From PFJX01 sp040751755 (lineage in GTDB: Bacteria > Pseudomonadota > Gammaproteobacteria > Burkholderiales > Thiobacillaceae), in contig JBFMHC010000020.1 in the NCBI GenBank assembly GCA_040751755.1, positions 1 to 64,000 on the forward strand: a stretch of DNA of 64,000 bases. Direction: 5' to 3'. This document shows positions 34,276-42,164 of this stretch, piece by piece (the first letter of the stretch is position 1; the number at the start of each line of letters is the position of its first letter). A program made the translations under genes and the position numbers. The notes beneath the pieces were generated by a model, which did no database searches, was not told the DNA's origin, and was given only the letters and a program-made list of their open reading frames with translations.

Positions 34276-35376
34276 ATGACCCAGCACATCGGCATCCTCA
34301 CCTCCGGCGGCGACAGCCCCGGCCTCAACGCAGCGATCCGCGGCGTCGGCAAGGCCTGCCGTTCACATTACGGCATGCACATCGTCGGCTTCCGCGACGG
34401 CTTCCGCGGCCTCATGGAGAACCGCACCATGAGCCTGGACGGCGAGGCGCTGTCCGGCATCCTCACCCTGGGCGGCACCATCCTCGGCACCAGCCGCGAG
34501 AAGCCGCACAAGATGATGCTGGACGGCCGCCTGCAGGACATGACCGAGACCATCGTCGCCAACTACCACGCGCACCAGCTCGACTGCCTGGTCTGCCTGG
34601 GCGGCGGCGGCACGCAGAAGAACGCGCTGCGCCTCATGCAGGCCGGGCTCAACGTGGTGACCCTGCCCAAGACCATCGACAACGACGTGGCGATGACCGA
34701 TACCACCTTCGGCTTCGACACCGCCCTGGGCATCGCCACCGAGGCGATCGACCGCCTGCACAGCACCGCGCACAGCCACCACCGCATCATCGTCGTCGAG
34801 ATCATGGGCCACCGCGCCGGCTGGCTGGCGCTGGGCGCGGGCATCGCCGGCGGCGCGGACGTGATCCTGATCCCGGAGATCCCCTATGACGTCGAGGTGG
34901 TGGCGGAGGCGATCCGGCAGCGCAAGCAGAAGGGCAAGCCGTTCAGCATCGTCGCCGTCGCCGAGGGCGCGATCTCGCGCCAGGAGTTCGACGCCCTGCA
35001 CGCCAAGCCGGCGAAGAAGAAGGAGAAGAAGGCCAAGGAGGTCCTCGATGAACCGGAGCTGATCTATGCCGAGCGCACCCTGCGCCTCGCCGCCCAGTTG
35101 GAGCGGCTCACCGGCCTGGAGGCGCGCGTCACCATTCTCGGCCACCTGCAGCGCGGCGGCGCGCCTTCCGCGGCCGACCGCATGCTGGCGACGCGCCTGG
35201 GCACCGCCGCCGCCGACCTGATCCAGCAGCGCCAGTATGGCTACATGGTCGCGGCGCGTGGCGAGGCCACCGAGCCGGTGCCGCTGCAGGACGTGGCCGG
35301 GCATGTGAAGGTGGTGCCGCAGGACCACCCCTGGGTGGAAAGCGCGCGCCGCGTCGGCACCAGCTTCGGCGACTAG
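34276..35376 (+). CDS. pfkA: 6-phosphofructokinase family enzyme
   Basis: 366 residues. Substrate motifs are clear: ILTSGGDSPGLNAAIRG, LPKTIDNDVAMTDTTFGFDTA, VEIMGHRAGWLAL, IPEIPYD and TILGHLQRGG. The phosphoryl-donor loop reads CLGGGGTQKNA where E. coli PfkA has GGDGS: the Mg-contacting Asp103 is Gly here, while position 104 is Gly (ATP-like) and position 124 is Lys (seen in PPi-type and actinobacterial ATP-type enzymes). A Lys-rich insertion (KPAKKKEKKAKEV) lies near 240. ATP or PPi as donor therefore cannot be assigned safely. It acts in the cytosol on fructose 6-phosphate. Confidence 0.9.
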   Translation: MTQHIGILTSGGDSPGLNAAIRGVGKACRSHYGMHIVGFRDGFRGLMENRTMSLDGEALSGILTLGGTILGTSREKPHKMMLDGRLQDMTETIVANYHAHQLDCLVCLGGGGTQKNALRLMQAGLNVVTLPKTIDNDVAMTDTTFGFDTALGIATEAIDRLHSTAHSHHRIIVVEIMGHRAGWLALGAGIAGGADVILIPEIPYDVEVVAEAIRQRKQKGKPFSIVAVAEGAISRQEFDALHAKPAKKKEKKAKEVLDEPELIYAERTLRLAAQLERLTGLEARVTILGHLQRGGAPSAADRMLATRLGTAAADLIQQRQYGYMVAARGEATEPVPLQDVAGHVKVVPQDHPWVESARRVGTSFGD

Positions 35377-35387
35377 GCGCCGGCGTC

Positions 35388-36854
35388 GTGAACGGGGGCC
35401 CCGTGGTGTCGCGCCGCCTCTACTCCCTGGCCTTCGCCGCCTGTTGCGTCCTCACGCCGCCGGCCTGGTCCGCCACGCTGACCGGCGGCCCCATGCCGGG
35501 CCATGCCACCAGCCGCACCGCCAGCCTCTGGCTGCAGGCCGACGGCCCGGGCGAGCTGCAGATCGAATACTGGCCGGAGGGCGACCCGCGCGTGCGGGGC
35601 CTGTCCGCGCCGACGCGCCTGGGCGAGGCCACGGACTACAGCGCCCGCGTCGAGCTGCAGGGGCTGCGCCCGGACGCCTTCTACCGCTACGCGGTCTACC
35701 TCGACGGCCAACGCGTCCGCGACGGTGCGGACCTGCGCCTGCGCACCCTGCCGGCGCGCGGCGAGTCCGTGCCGGAGGCGGATTTCACGGTCTACCTGGG
35801 CGGTGGCGCGCGCCTGGGAGATGCCGAGGCCACGGGCGGCGGCGCCATCCTCGCCTCCCTGGCCGCCGCCGCGAGCGGCGAGGCCAAGCCCAACCTGATG
35901 CTGTGGCTGGGCGACGGCGTGTTGCTGAGCGAGGCGGACAGCGAGAGCCCCTGGGCCATGAACGCGCGCTACCGTGCCGCGCGTTCGCTGGCCGCGCCGC
36001 AATCCCTGTTGCGCGCGACGCGCCACTACGCGGTGTGGAATGACGACTACGGCGCCGCCGGCGGCAACCGCGCCTTCGAGTTCAAGGACGCGAGCGCGGC
36101 GCTGTTCCAGCGCTACTGGGCGAACCCTGGCTACGGGCTGGCGGAGCTGCCCGGCACCTTCACCCGCTTCGGCCTCCTCGACGCCGACTTTTTCCTCCTC
36201 GACGGCCGCAGCTACCGCGCCAGCGACCGCACCGTCGAACCCGAGGGACAGGTGAGCTGGTGGCAGGAGCTGAAGGACCTGGCGATCGGCAGCAACCAGT
36301 GGTCGCGCCTGCTCGGGCGACGCTACCTGAACGGCGGCCCCGCCTGGCTGGGCGAGAACAAGACCCTGTTCGGCGCGGCGCAGCTGGACTGGCTGAAGCA
36401 GTCCCTGATCGCCTCCCGGGCGACCTTCAAGGTCGTGGTCAGCGGCGATCCGCTGTTCAACGACGCCAACACGGGCGCGGGCTGGCAGAACTTCAGGGGC
36501 GAGCGCGAGGCCTTCGTCGAGTGGCTGGGGCGGCAGGGCATCGAGGGCGTGCTGTTCGTCTCCGGTGGCCGACGTCACACGGAACTGCTGCGGCGCGAGC
36601 GCAAGGACGCCTACCCGCTGCATGAACTGGGCTGCGCGCCGCTTGCCGGGCCCGCCGCGCTGCCGGAGGCGGAGCGGGAGAACCCGCAGCGCGTCCCCGG
36701 CACCCTGGTGGAGCGGCGCAACTACTGCACCCTGGAGGCGATCGGCCGGAACGACGGGCGCGCGCTGCGGCTGCGCGCGCGCGACGAGGCGGGGCGGGTG
36801 CTGTGGGAACGGACGCTGTCCGCGCGCGATCTGAAACCGCGCGCGGCGCCGTGA
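35388..36854 (+). CDS. PhoD-like secreted protein with degraded metal site
   Basis: 488 residues from GTG 35388 (GTG 35403 or 35406 are also possible). A signal peptide (SRRLYSLAFAACCVLTPP-AWSA) leads to an N-terminal FnIII-like domain and a PhoD-type phosphatase domain. Compared with the family, key metal ligands are gone: the usual WDDHDYG is WNDDYG, GDRHHTEL is GGRRHTEL and LDDR is LDGR (FFLLDGRSYRAS); LMLWLGDGV and KTLFGAAQLDWLKQSL stay recognisable. The fold is probably kept but catalysis is doubtful. It follows phosphofructokinase by 11 bp and may share its mRNA. Periplasmic; role unknown. Confidence 0.75.
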   Translation: MNGGPVVSRRLYSLAFAACCVLTPPAWSATLTGGPMPGHATSRTASLWLQADGPGELQIEYWPEGDPRVRGLSAPTRLGEATDYSARVELQGLRPDAFYRYAVYLDGQRVRDGADLRLRTLPARGESVPEADFTVYLGGGARLGDAEATGGGAILASLAAAASGEAKPNLMLWLGDGVLLSEADSESPWAMNARYRAARSLAAPQSLLRATRHYAVWNDDYGAAGGNRAFEFKDASAALFQRYWANPGYGLAELPGTFTRFGLLDADFFLLDGRSYRASDRTVEPEGQVSWWQELKDLAIGSNQWSRLLGRRYLNGGPAWLGENKTLFGAAQLDWLKQSLIASRATFKVVVSGDPLFNDANTGAGWQNFRGEREAFVEWLGRQGIEGVLFVSGGRRHTELLRRERKDAYPLHELGCAPLAGPAALPEAERENPQRVPGTLVERRNYCTLEAIGRNDGRALRLRARDEAGRVLWERTLSARDLKPRAAP

Positions 36855-37056
36855 TCCGTTCCGCCGCCGCGTGAGATAACGTTTGCAATTCCGCCGCATA
36901 GGGCGGATAGTGCGCGGGCGATTTTCAAGCAGTGCCGTTGTTGTCTGGTTTGGTTTCCGCGTTCCGCGGTCGATTCTCCCCTTCATCACCCCGCCGTCTT
37001 GACCTTCGCCCCACCCAGGGGCTAGCCCCGTTTTTGTTTTTTCAGGAGTTCAAGAT
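36855..37056 (+). promoter_or_regulatory. Leader region of the cold-shock gene
   Basis: 202 bp without an ORF, more T-rich than its surroundings, containing a small CCGCC/GGCGG hairpin (about 36891-36906). Cold-shock genes commonly have long structured leaders that control translation with temperature; I infer the same here. The exact promoter was not placed. Confidence 0.4.
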
Positions 37057-37263
37057 ATGGCAACAGGTACCGTGAAGTGGTTCAACGATTCCAAGGGCTT
37101 CGGCTTCATCACCCCGGAAGCGGGCGGCGATGATCTCTTCGCGCATTTTTCCGCGATCCAGGGCCAGGGCTTCAAGACCCTCGCCGAAGGCCAGCGCGTC
37201 AGCTTCGACGTCACCACCGGCCCCAAGGGCCAGCAGGCGACGAACATCCGCGCGGCCGACTGA
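37057..37263 (+). CDS. Cold-shock protein, CspA family
   Basis: 68 residues, a single OB-fold cold-shock domain of normal length. RNP1 is KGFGFI and RNP2 is DLFAHFS, the RNA-binding aromatic patches; the start MATGTVKWFNDSKG is typical. It melts RNA structure in the cytosol, possibly beyond cold shock. CAGGAG lies before the ATG. A terminator hairpin follows, then an IF-1 gene, a pairing common in betaproteobacteria. Confidence 0.96.
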   Translation: MATGTVKWFNDSKGFGFITPEAGGDDLFAHFSAIQGQGFKTLAEGQRVSFDVTTGPKGQQATNIRAAD

Positions 37264-37312
37264 GGCCGCCGCGACGGGCCGCGCCGCGTGCACGGCCCAT
37301 CGGCACCGCGAG

Positions 37313-37337
37313 GACCCGGCAAGCCGCCGGGTCTTTT
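37313..37337 (+). terminator. Rho-independent terminator after the cold-shock gene
   Basis: GACCCGGC (37313-37320) pairs with GCCGGGTC (37326-37333) across AAGCC, followed by TTTT. It lies between the cold-shock gene and IF-1, so IF-1 needs read-through or a promoter in the following 30 bp. Confidence 0.8.
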
Positions 37338-37363
37338 CGTTTCATTCCCCTGAAAGGATGGCA

Positions 37364-37630
37364 ATGGCCAAGGAAGAACTCCTCGAGATGAACGGCGTGG
37401 TCACGGAAGTGCTGCCGGATTCGCGTTTCCTCGTGACCCTCGACAACGGCCACAATCTGGTCGCCTACAGCGCGGGCAAGATGCGCAAGCACCACATCCG
37501 CATCCTCGCCGGCGACAAGGTGTCGCTGGAGCTGTCTCCCTACGACCTCAGCAAGGGACGCATCACCTTCCGTCACATCGAGGGCCGGGGCCCGCGCCCC
37601 GCGGCGCCGTCGCATCCGCGCCGGTCCTGA
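37364..37630 (+). CDS. infA: Translation initiation factor IF-1 (second-type, C-terminally extended)
   Basis: 88 residues from ATG 37364; an ATG at 37358 is too close to the GAAAGG site. S1-like OB fold: MAKEELLEMNGVVTEVLPDS, LDNGHNLVAYSAGKMRKHHI and DKVSLELSPYDLSKGRITFR. A basic Pro/Arg tail (GRGPRPAAPSHPRRS) extends past the usual 72 residues, as in the extra IF-1 that betaproteobacteria keep outside the ribosomal-protein cluster. It helps start-codon selection on the 30S subunit, perhaps in the cold, given its neighbour. Confidence 0.93.
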   Translation: MAKEELLEMNGVVTEVLPDSRFLVTLDNGHNLVAYSAGKMRKHHIRILAGDKVSLELSPYDLSKGRITFRHIEGRGPRPAAPSHPRRS

Positions 37631-37690
37631 ACCCGGGCGGTGCGGCGCATGGCGTAGGATGCGGGGGTCGACCACCCAACCGCGCCGCAC

Positions 37691-38404
37691 ATGACCACGC
37701 CCGCCCCGACCCGCCTGCTCTCCCTGCATCTCGGCCGGATCCGCGCCTTCGGTCCGCGCGGCGAGCCGAGCGCCATCGATAAGCAGCCGCACGCCGGCGC
37801 GGCACGGATCGGCCCGCTCGGCCTGGAGGCGGACGCGCAGGCCGACCGCCGCCATCACGGCGGGCCGGACAAGGCCCTGCACCACTACCCGCGCGAGCAC
37901 TATGCCCCCTGGTGCGCCGAGCTGCCCGGACAGGCGGCCCTGTTCGTGCCCGGCGGCTTCGGCGAGAACCTTTCCACCCTCGGGCTCACGGAGGCGACGG
38001 TGTGCGTCGGCGACGTGTTCGGGCTCGGCAACGCCGTGCTGCAGGTCTCGCAGGGACGCAAGCCGTGCTGGAAGCTCAACACGCGCTTCGGCGTCGAGGA
38101 CATGGCGCGGCGCGTGCAGGACACGGGGCGCACCGGCTGGTATTACCGGGTCCTGCAGGCGGGTGAGGTGACGGCTGGGGATGCACTGGCGCTGTTGGAG
38201 CGACCCTGCCCGGAGTGGCCACTGGCGCGGGCCTGGCGCCTGCTCTACCAGGCGCCGCCCCTGCCGGAGGACCAAGATGCCCTGGCAGAACTGGCGGAGC
38301 TGCCGCAGCTGGCACAGGGCTGGCGCGACACGGCGCGCAAGCGCGCGCGGGGAGAGGAGGCGGAGACCTGGGGGCAACGCCTGGAGCGGATGTTCCGCGG
38401 CTGA
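37691..38404 (+). CDS. MOSC domain protein, YiiM-like
   Basis: 237 residues. MOSC core: GLEADAQADRRHHGGPDKAL, GGFGENLSTLGLTEATVCVGD and the conserved Cys126 in QGRKPCWKLN, the residue that handles sulfur or molybdenum cofactor. The C-terminal 3-alpha segment (LPEDQDALAELAELPQLAQGW) places it with YiiM, which reduces N-hydroxylated purines with molybdenum cofactor. No signal peptide, so cytosolic. It is a single gene. Confidence 0.88.
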   Translation: MTTPAPTRLLSLHLGRIRAFGPRGEPSAIDKQPHAGAARIGPLGLEADAQADRRHHGGPDKALHHYPREHYAPWCAELPGQAALFVPGGFGENLSTLGLTEATVCVGDVFGLGNAVLQVSQGRKPCWKLNTRFGVEDMARRVQDTGRTGWYYRVLQAGEVTAGDALALLERPCPEWPLARAWRLLYQAPPLPEDQDALAELAELPQLAQGWRDTARKRARGEEAETWGQRLERMFRG

Positions 38405-38427
38405 AGGGGGAGGCCGGCTTGACGCGG

Positions 38428-38460
38428 GCTTAACGCGCGCTTAATGCCGCGCGGTTAAGC
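38428..38460. promoter_or_regulatory. Inverted repeat before the carbonic anhydrase gene
   Basis: GCTTAAC (38428-38434) and GTTAAGC (38454-38460) are perfect inverted arms; with the inner GCGCG/CGCGC the match covers 12 bp per arm with one bulged G. A third TTAA lies at the centre. It is 44 bp before the ATG and could be an operator overlapping the promoter. Confidence 0.45.
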
Positions 38461-38503
38461 TCGCGGGCCACATCACGCCACACAACCCGCCACCGGAGGA
38501 AAC

Positions 38504-39223
38504 ATGATATTTGCCGTACCCCGCCGTCTTGCCCTCAGCCTGATCGCCCTCTGTCTTGCCAGCGGCGCCGCGTCCGCTAACGAAGAACACCACGCCGGCG
38601 GCGAGCTGGAACAGGCCCGCAGCATCGTCCACAACCTGCTCAAGGACAACCAAAGCTATGTGAAGGGGCACAAGGCCGCCTACTTCGCGCCCATCATCAA
38701 GGGCCAGCAGCCGCGCGCCACCATCGTCACCTGCTCGGATTCGCGCGTGCACACCCACGCCCTGGACAAGACCCCGGACGGCGACCTGTTCATGGTGCGC
38801 GACATCGGCAACCAGCTCGCCACCGCCGAGGGCTCGGTCGAGTACGGCGTGCGCCACCTGCACACCCCGGTGCTGATGTTCATCGGCCACTCTTCCTGCG
38901 GCGCGGTGAAGGCGGCGATGGGCGACACCTCCAAGCTGGAGCCGGCGATCCGCAAGGAGTTGGACACCCTGAAGGTGGCCGGCGGGAATGCCGACGACGA
39001 CAAGGCCGTCATGGCCAACGTGCAGTCCAACGTGAACAAGCAGGTCGATGCGGCGCTGGCCAAGTTCGCCGATGCCGTGAAGGCCGGCACGCTGACCGTG
39101 GTGGGCGCGGTGTACGACTTCCGCAACGACTACAAACAGGGCAACGGCCGCCTGGTGCTGGTGAACGTGAACGGCGCCACCGATGCCGCCGCGATCAAGG
39201 CCGCGCCGGTGATGCGGCACTGA
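38504..39223 (+). CDS. Periplasmic beta-carbonic anhydrase
   Basis: 239 residues. A Sec signal peptide (PRRLALSLIALCLASGAASA) is followed by a complete beta-class active site: Cys77, Asp79 and Arg81 in TCSDSRVH, then RDIGNQ, His129 and Cys132 in FIGHSSCGAVKAAMG. It interconverts CO2 and bicarbonate, here outside the cytosol, which suits inorganic-carbon supply. GGAGG precedes the ATG. It is a single gene closed by a strong terminator. Confidence 0.93.
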   Translation: MIFAVPRRLALSLIALCLASGAASANEEHHAGGELEQARSIVHNLLKDNQSYVKGHKAAYFAPIIKGQQPRATIVTCSDSRVHTHALDKTPDGDLFMVRDIGNQLATAEGSVEYGVRHLHTPVLMFIGHSSCGAVKAAMGDTSKLEPAIRKELDTLKVAGGNADDDKAVMANVQSNVNKQVDAALAKFADAVKAGTLTVVGAVYDFRNDYKQGNGRLVLVNVNGATDAAAIKAAPVMRH

Positions 39224-39243
39224 GTCGTTCCCGCGCCGTGGTG

Positions 39244-39270
39244 AAAAAGGCCCGCGACGCGGGCCTTTTT
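39244..39270. terminator. Bidirectional rho-independent terminator
   Basis: A5 - GGCCCGC - GAC - GCGGGCC - T5. The symmetrical A and T tracts let it end both the carbonic anhydrase transcript and the convergent ABC-F transcript, whose stop codon touches its edge. Confidence 0.92.
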
Positions 39271-41315
39271 CATGGGGCCGTGGCCAAGGACTCCAGGGCC
39301 TCCTGTTGTTCCAGCCACTCGGCCTCGATCTGCTCCAGGTCCTTGGCGATGCCCGCCTGCTCGAACAGGAAGGCCTTCAGCTGTTCCTTGTTGGCCTCCG
39401 CGTAGATGTCGGGGGCCGCGAGCAGGGCATCGAGTTCCTGCTTGCGCGCGTTGAGCCGCGCCATCTGTTCCTCCAGGCGCTTGACGCGGGTCTCGATGGG
39501 CTTGCGCTGCGCCGCCAGGCGCTGCCGCGCCTCCGCCTCCTGGCGCTTCTGTTCCTTGCGGTCCACCGTCTCGCGCTGCGGCGCGGACTTCTCCGCGGCC
39601 TGTTCCGCGGTCTTTTCCGCCGCCGCCTGGGGCCTGCCCAGCTTGGTCCTGAACAGCCAGTCGCGGTAGTCGTCCAGGTCGCCGTCGAAGGGGCGCAGGC
39701 CGCCGTCGGCGACGATCAGGAACTCCTCGGTGGTGGCGCGCAGCAGGTGGCGGTCGTGCGAGACCAGCACCAGGGTGCCCTCGAACTGGGCCAGGGCGAC
39801 GGTGAGGGCCTCGCGCGTCTCCAGGTCGAGGTGGTTGGTGGGTTCGTCGAGCAGCAAGAGGTTGGGGCGCTGCCAGACGATCAGGGCCAGGGCCAGGCGC
39901 GCCTTCTCGCCGCCGGAGAAGGGGGCGATGCTCGCGGTGGCCATCTCGCCGGCGAAGTTGAAGCCGCCGAGGAAGTTGCGCAGGTCCTGCTCGCGCGCCG
40001 TGGGCGCCAGCTTCATCAGGTGCCACAGGGGCGACTGGTCGTGGCGCAGCATCTCCACCTGGTGCTGGGCGAAGTAGCCGATCGCCAGGCCCTTGCCGTG
40101 CGTGACCGTGCCGGCGAGCGGCGGCAGGTCGCCCACCAGGGTCTTGATCAGCGTCGACTTGCCGGCGCCGTTGACGCCCAGCAGGCCGATGCGCTGGCCG
40201 GCCTGCAGGGTGAGGTCGAGGCCGGTGAGGATGGGTTTTCTCCCCTCTCCCCCCGGGAGAGGGGCTGGGGGTGAGGGAGAAACGTTTGCGGTCATTCCAC
40301 CGTTGTTCCCTCTCCCCATCCCTCCCCCGGCGGGGGAGGGGGCGATGGCGTAGCCGGCATCCACCGCCTCCAGCACCAGCAGCGGGTTGGGCGCGCGCTC
40401 CGGTTCGCGGAACTCGAAGCTGAACGCGGCGGCGGCGTGGATGGGGGCCAGCTCCTCCATCTTCGCCAGCATCTTCATGCGCGACTGCGCCTGTTTGGCC
40501 TTGCTGGCCTTGGCCTTGAAGCGGTCGATGAAGGATTGCAGATGGGCGCGCTCGCGCGACTGTTTCTCGAACGCCGCCTGGCCGAGGGCGAGGTTGATCG
40601 CGCGCTGCTTCTCGAATGCGGAGTAGTCGCCGCCATAGCGCGTGAGTTTGCGCTGGTCGAGGTGGGCGATGACGTTGACCACGCCGTCGAGGAAGTCGCG
40701 GTCGTGCGAGATGACGATGAGGGTGCCGGGGTAGCGCCTGAGCCAGTCCTCCAGCCAGAGGATGGCGTCGAGGTCGAGGTGGTTGGTGGGTTCGTCCAGC
40801 AGCAGCAGGTCGGAAGGGCACATCAGGGCCTGCGCGAGGTTGAGGCGCATGCGCCAGCCGCCGGAGAAACTGGCGACCGGCCGGTCCATCTGCGCCTGTC
40901 TGAAGCCCAGGCCGGTGAGCAGCTGCTCGCCGCGCGCCTTCACCGTGTAGGCGTCGGCGTCATGCAGGGCGGCGTGCAGTTCGCCAATCCTGTGGCCGTC
41001 GTGCGCGGCCTCCGCCTCCGCCAGTTCAGCCTCCAGGCGGCGCAGGGTGGTGTCGCCGTCGATCGCGTAATCGAGGGCGGAACGCTCCAGGGCCGGGGTC
41101 TCCTGGGCGACGTGGGCGATGCGCCAGCGCGCCGGGAAGTCCAGGTCGCCGCCGTCCGCGTGCAGCTCGCCGCGCAGCAGGGCGAACAGGCTGGACTTGC
41201 CCGAGCCGTTGGCGCCGATCAGGCCGACCCGCTCGCCGGGGTTGAGCGTGAGGTCGGCGCCTTCCAGCAGGGGCTTGGTGCCGCGGATCAGGGTGAGGGA
41301 CTGGAATCGGATCAT
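39270..41315 (-). CDS. ABC-F family ATPase (YheS-like) with an in-frame repeat insertion
   Basis: 681 residues with two ATPase domains and no membrane part. Domain 1: GANGSGKSS, signature SFSGGWRMRL, LLLDEPTNHLD. Domain 2: GVNGAGKST, PFSGGEKARLALAL, LLLDEPTNHLD. A charged linker with FKAKASKAKQAQSRMKM joins them and a coiled-coil tail ends the protein. ABC-F proteins act on ribosomes. It is about 40 residues longer than YheS because a Gly/Pro-rich piece at about 323-361 (encoded by palindromic repeats) sits at the start of domain 2, between DAGYA and ILTGLDLTL. The frame is kept, so the protein may still work. Confidence 0.92.
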   Translation of the reverse strand: MIRFQSLTLIRGTKPLLEGADLTLNPGERVGLIGANGSGKSSLFALLRGELHADGGDLDFPARWRIAHVAQETPALERSALDYAIDGDTTLRRLEAELAEAEAAHDGHRIGELHAALHDADAYTVKARGEQLLTGLGFRQAQMDRPVASFSGGWRMRLNLAQALMCPSDLLLLDEPTNHLDLDAILWLEDWLRRYPGTLIVISHDRDFLDGVVNVIAHLDQRKLTRYGGDYSAFEKQRAINLALGQAAFEKQSRERAHLQSFIDRFKAKASKAKQAQSRMKMLAKMEELAPIHAAAAFSFEFREPERAPNPLLVLEAVDAGYAIAPSPAGGGMGRGNNGGMTANVSPSPPAPLPGGEGRKPILTGLDLTLQAGQRIGLLGVNGAGKSTLIKTLVGDLPPLAGTVTHGKGLAIGYFAQHQVEMLRHDQSPLWHLMKLAPTAREQDLRNFLGGFNFAGEMATASIAPFSGGEKARLALALIVWQRPNLLLLDEPTNHLDLETREALTVALAQFEGTLVLVSHDRHLLRATTEEFLIVADGGLRPFDGDLDDYRDWLFRTKLGRPQAAAEKTAEQAAEKSAPQRETVDRKEQKRQEAEARQRLAAQRKPIETRVKRLEEQMARLNARKQELDALLAAPDIYAEANKEQLKAFLFEQAGIAKDLEQIEAEWLEQQEALESLATAP
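40231..40350. repeat. Palindromic repeat inserted in frame in the ABC-F gene
   Basis: Two palindromes lie about 60 bp apart: CCCCTCTCCC/GGGAGAGGGG (40242-40264, loop CCC) and CCCTCCCCC/GGGGGAGGG (40320-40340, loop GGC). Their low-complexity C/G-rich form is typical of intergenic repeats in many proteobacteria. Read on the minus strand they encode the Gly/Pro-rich insertion SPSPPAPLPGGEGRKP and its flank. Confidence 0.75.
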
Positions 41316-41340
41316 TCAGGTTTGTTGCCGCATAAAAAGA

Positions 41341-41365
41341 CCGGGCCCGCGCTGCGCGGGCCCGG
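41341..41365 (-). terminator. Rho-independent terminator after the DUF2202 gene
   Basis: Perfect 11-bp arms (41341-41351, 41355-41365) around a 3-nt loop, followed on the minus strand by TCTTTTTATG. It separates the DUF2202 gene from the ABC-F gene downstream. Confidence 0.88.
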
Positions 41366-41392
41366 AATACTACCGGCTAATTCGCCGTTTCG

Positions 41393-42016
41393 TTATTTGC
41401 AGCGTTCCATGGGGCTGTCCAGGATCGCGTCGACTTCTTCCTCGCTCAGTACCTGCGCCTCATAGTCCTCCCCAGTCGCTGCCTCGATGGCGGCCGCGAA
41501 CGAGCGCAAATGGTTGCGCGAGCCGCACATCAGATTCGCGTAGACCTTGTCGATGTCCGCCTTCTGCGAGTCCTCGATGGCATCCTTGATGTCGCGCATG
41601 TCGGTCTCCTCGATGAGGCCGCCCACCATCAGGGCGCTCAGCGAGTCCTCCCTGCCCATGGCGACCAGGGTGTCGTACAGGGCCTGCAGCGCGGGGTTGG
41701 TGAACTCACCCACCACGTTGCCCGCGGCGGGGTCGGTCAGTTTGTACTTCTCGATCAGCTTGAGCATGGAGTCCATGTGCTTCTGTTCGGACAACGCGAT
41801 GCTGGAGAAGGTGTTGATGCCCCAGACCTCGAACAGGGTCAGGTAGGTGTCACGCGCCATCTTCTCTTCCTCGCGCATGAACAGGAGGTCCGCCGTCTCT
41901 TCCGCGGACAGGGCCGTGGTCTTGGCCGCATAGGCCGGTACGCCGATGCCGAGCGAGGTGATCAGCATCAGGCCGGCCAGCGCGGCGTGCAATGTCGATT
42001 TGTTGAGCATATCCAT
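41393..42016 (-). CDS. DUF2202 ferritin-like secreted protein
   Basis: 207 residues with a signal peptide (ALAGLMLITSLGIGVPAYAA). The mature part is all-helical with ferritin-like metal positions: LLFMREEEKMARDTYL, SEQKHMDSMLKLIEKY, then DMRDIKDAIEDSQKADIDKV and MCGSRNHLRSFAAAIE. DUF2202 proteins are predicted di-iron four-helix bundles; no reaction is established. Likely periplasmic. It has its own promoter with a TATAAT box and a pair of direct repeats (42100-42123) and ends in a terminator, so it is a one-gene unit. Confidence 0.88.
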   Translation of the reverse strand: MDMLNKSTLHAALAGLMLITSLGIGVPAYAAKTTALSAEETADLLFMREEEKMARDTYLTLFEVWGINTFSSIALSEQKHMDSMLKLIEKYKLTDPAAGNVVGEFTNPALQALYDTLVAMGREDSLSALMVGGLIEETDMRDIKDAIEDSQKADIDKVYANLMCGSRNHLRSFAAAIEAATGEDYEAQVLSEEEVDAILDSPMERCK

Positions 42017-42099
42017 CCTCCTACGAACGCCCCCGCGGCCGAGCCGCGTGCAGAAAACGAACCCGAAATACCTATCCAGGCTCCCGCGCTCCCCGTTTG

Positions 42100-42123
42100 A
42101 TTATAGGTAATCACCTAGGTAAT
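42100..42123 (-). promoter_or_regulatory. Promoter and direct-repeat operator of the DUF2202 gene
   Basis: On the minus strand TATAAT lies at 42105-42100. Directly upstream and overlapping it, ATTACCTA occurs twice (plus-strand TAGGTAAT at 42104-42111 and 42116-42123), 12 bp apart, with a palindromic ACCTAGGT between. A repressor bound there would cover the promoter. Confidence 0.55.
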
Positions 42124-42164
42124 AACCCCATTTGTTCGGGTATGCGCAGGTCGGGGCAGGGGGG

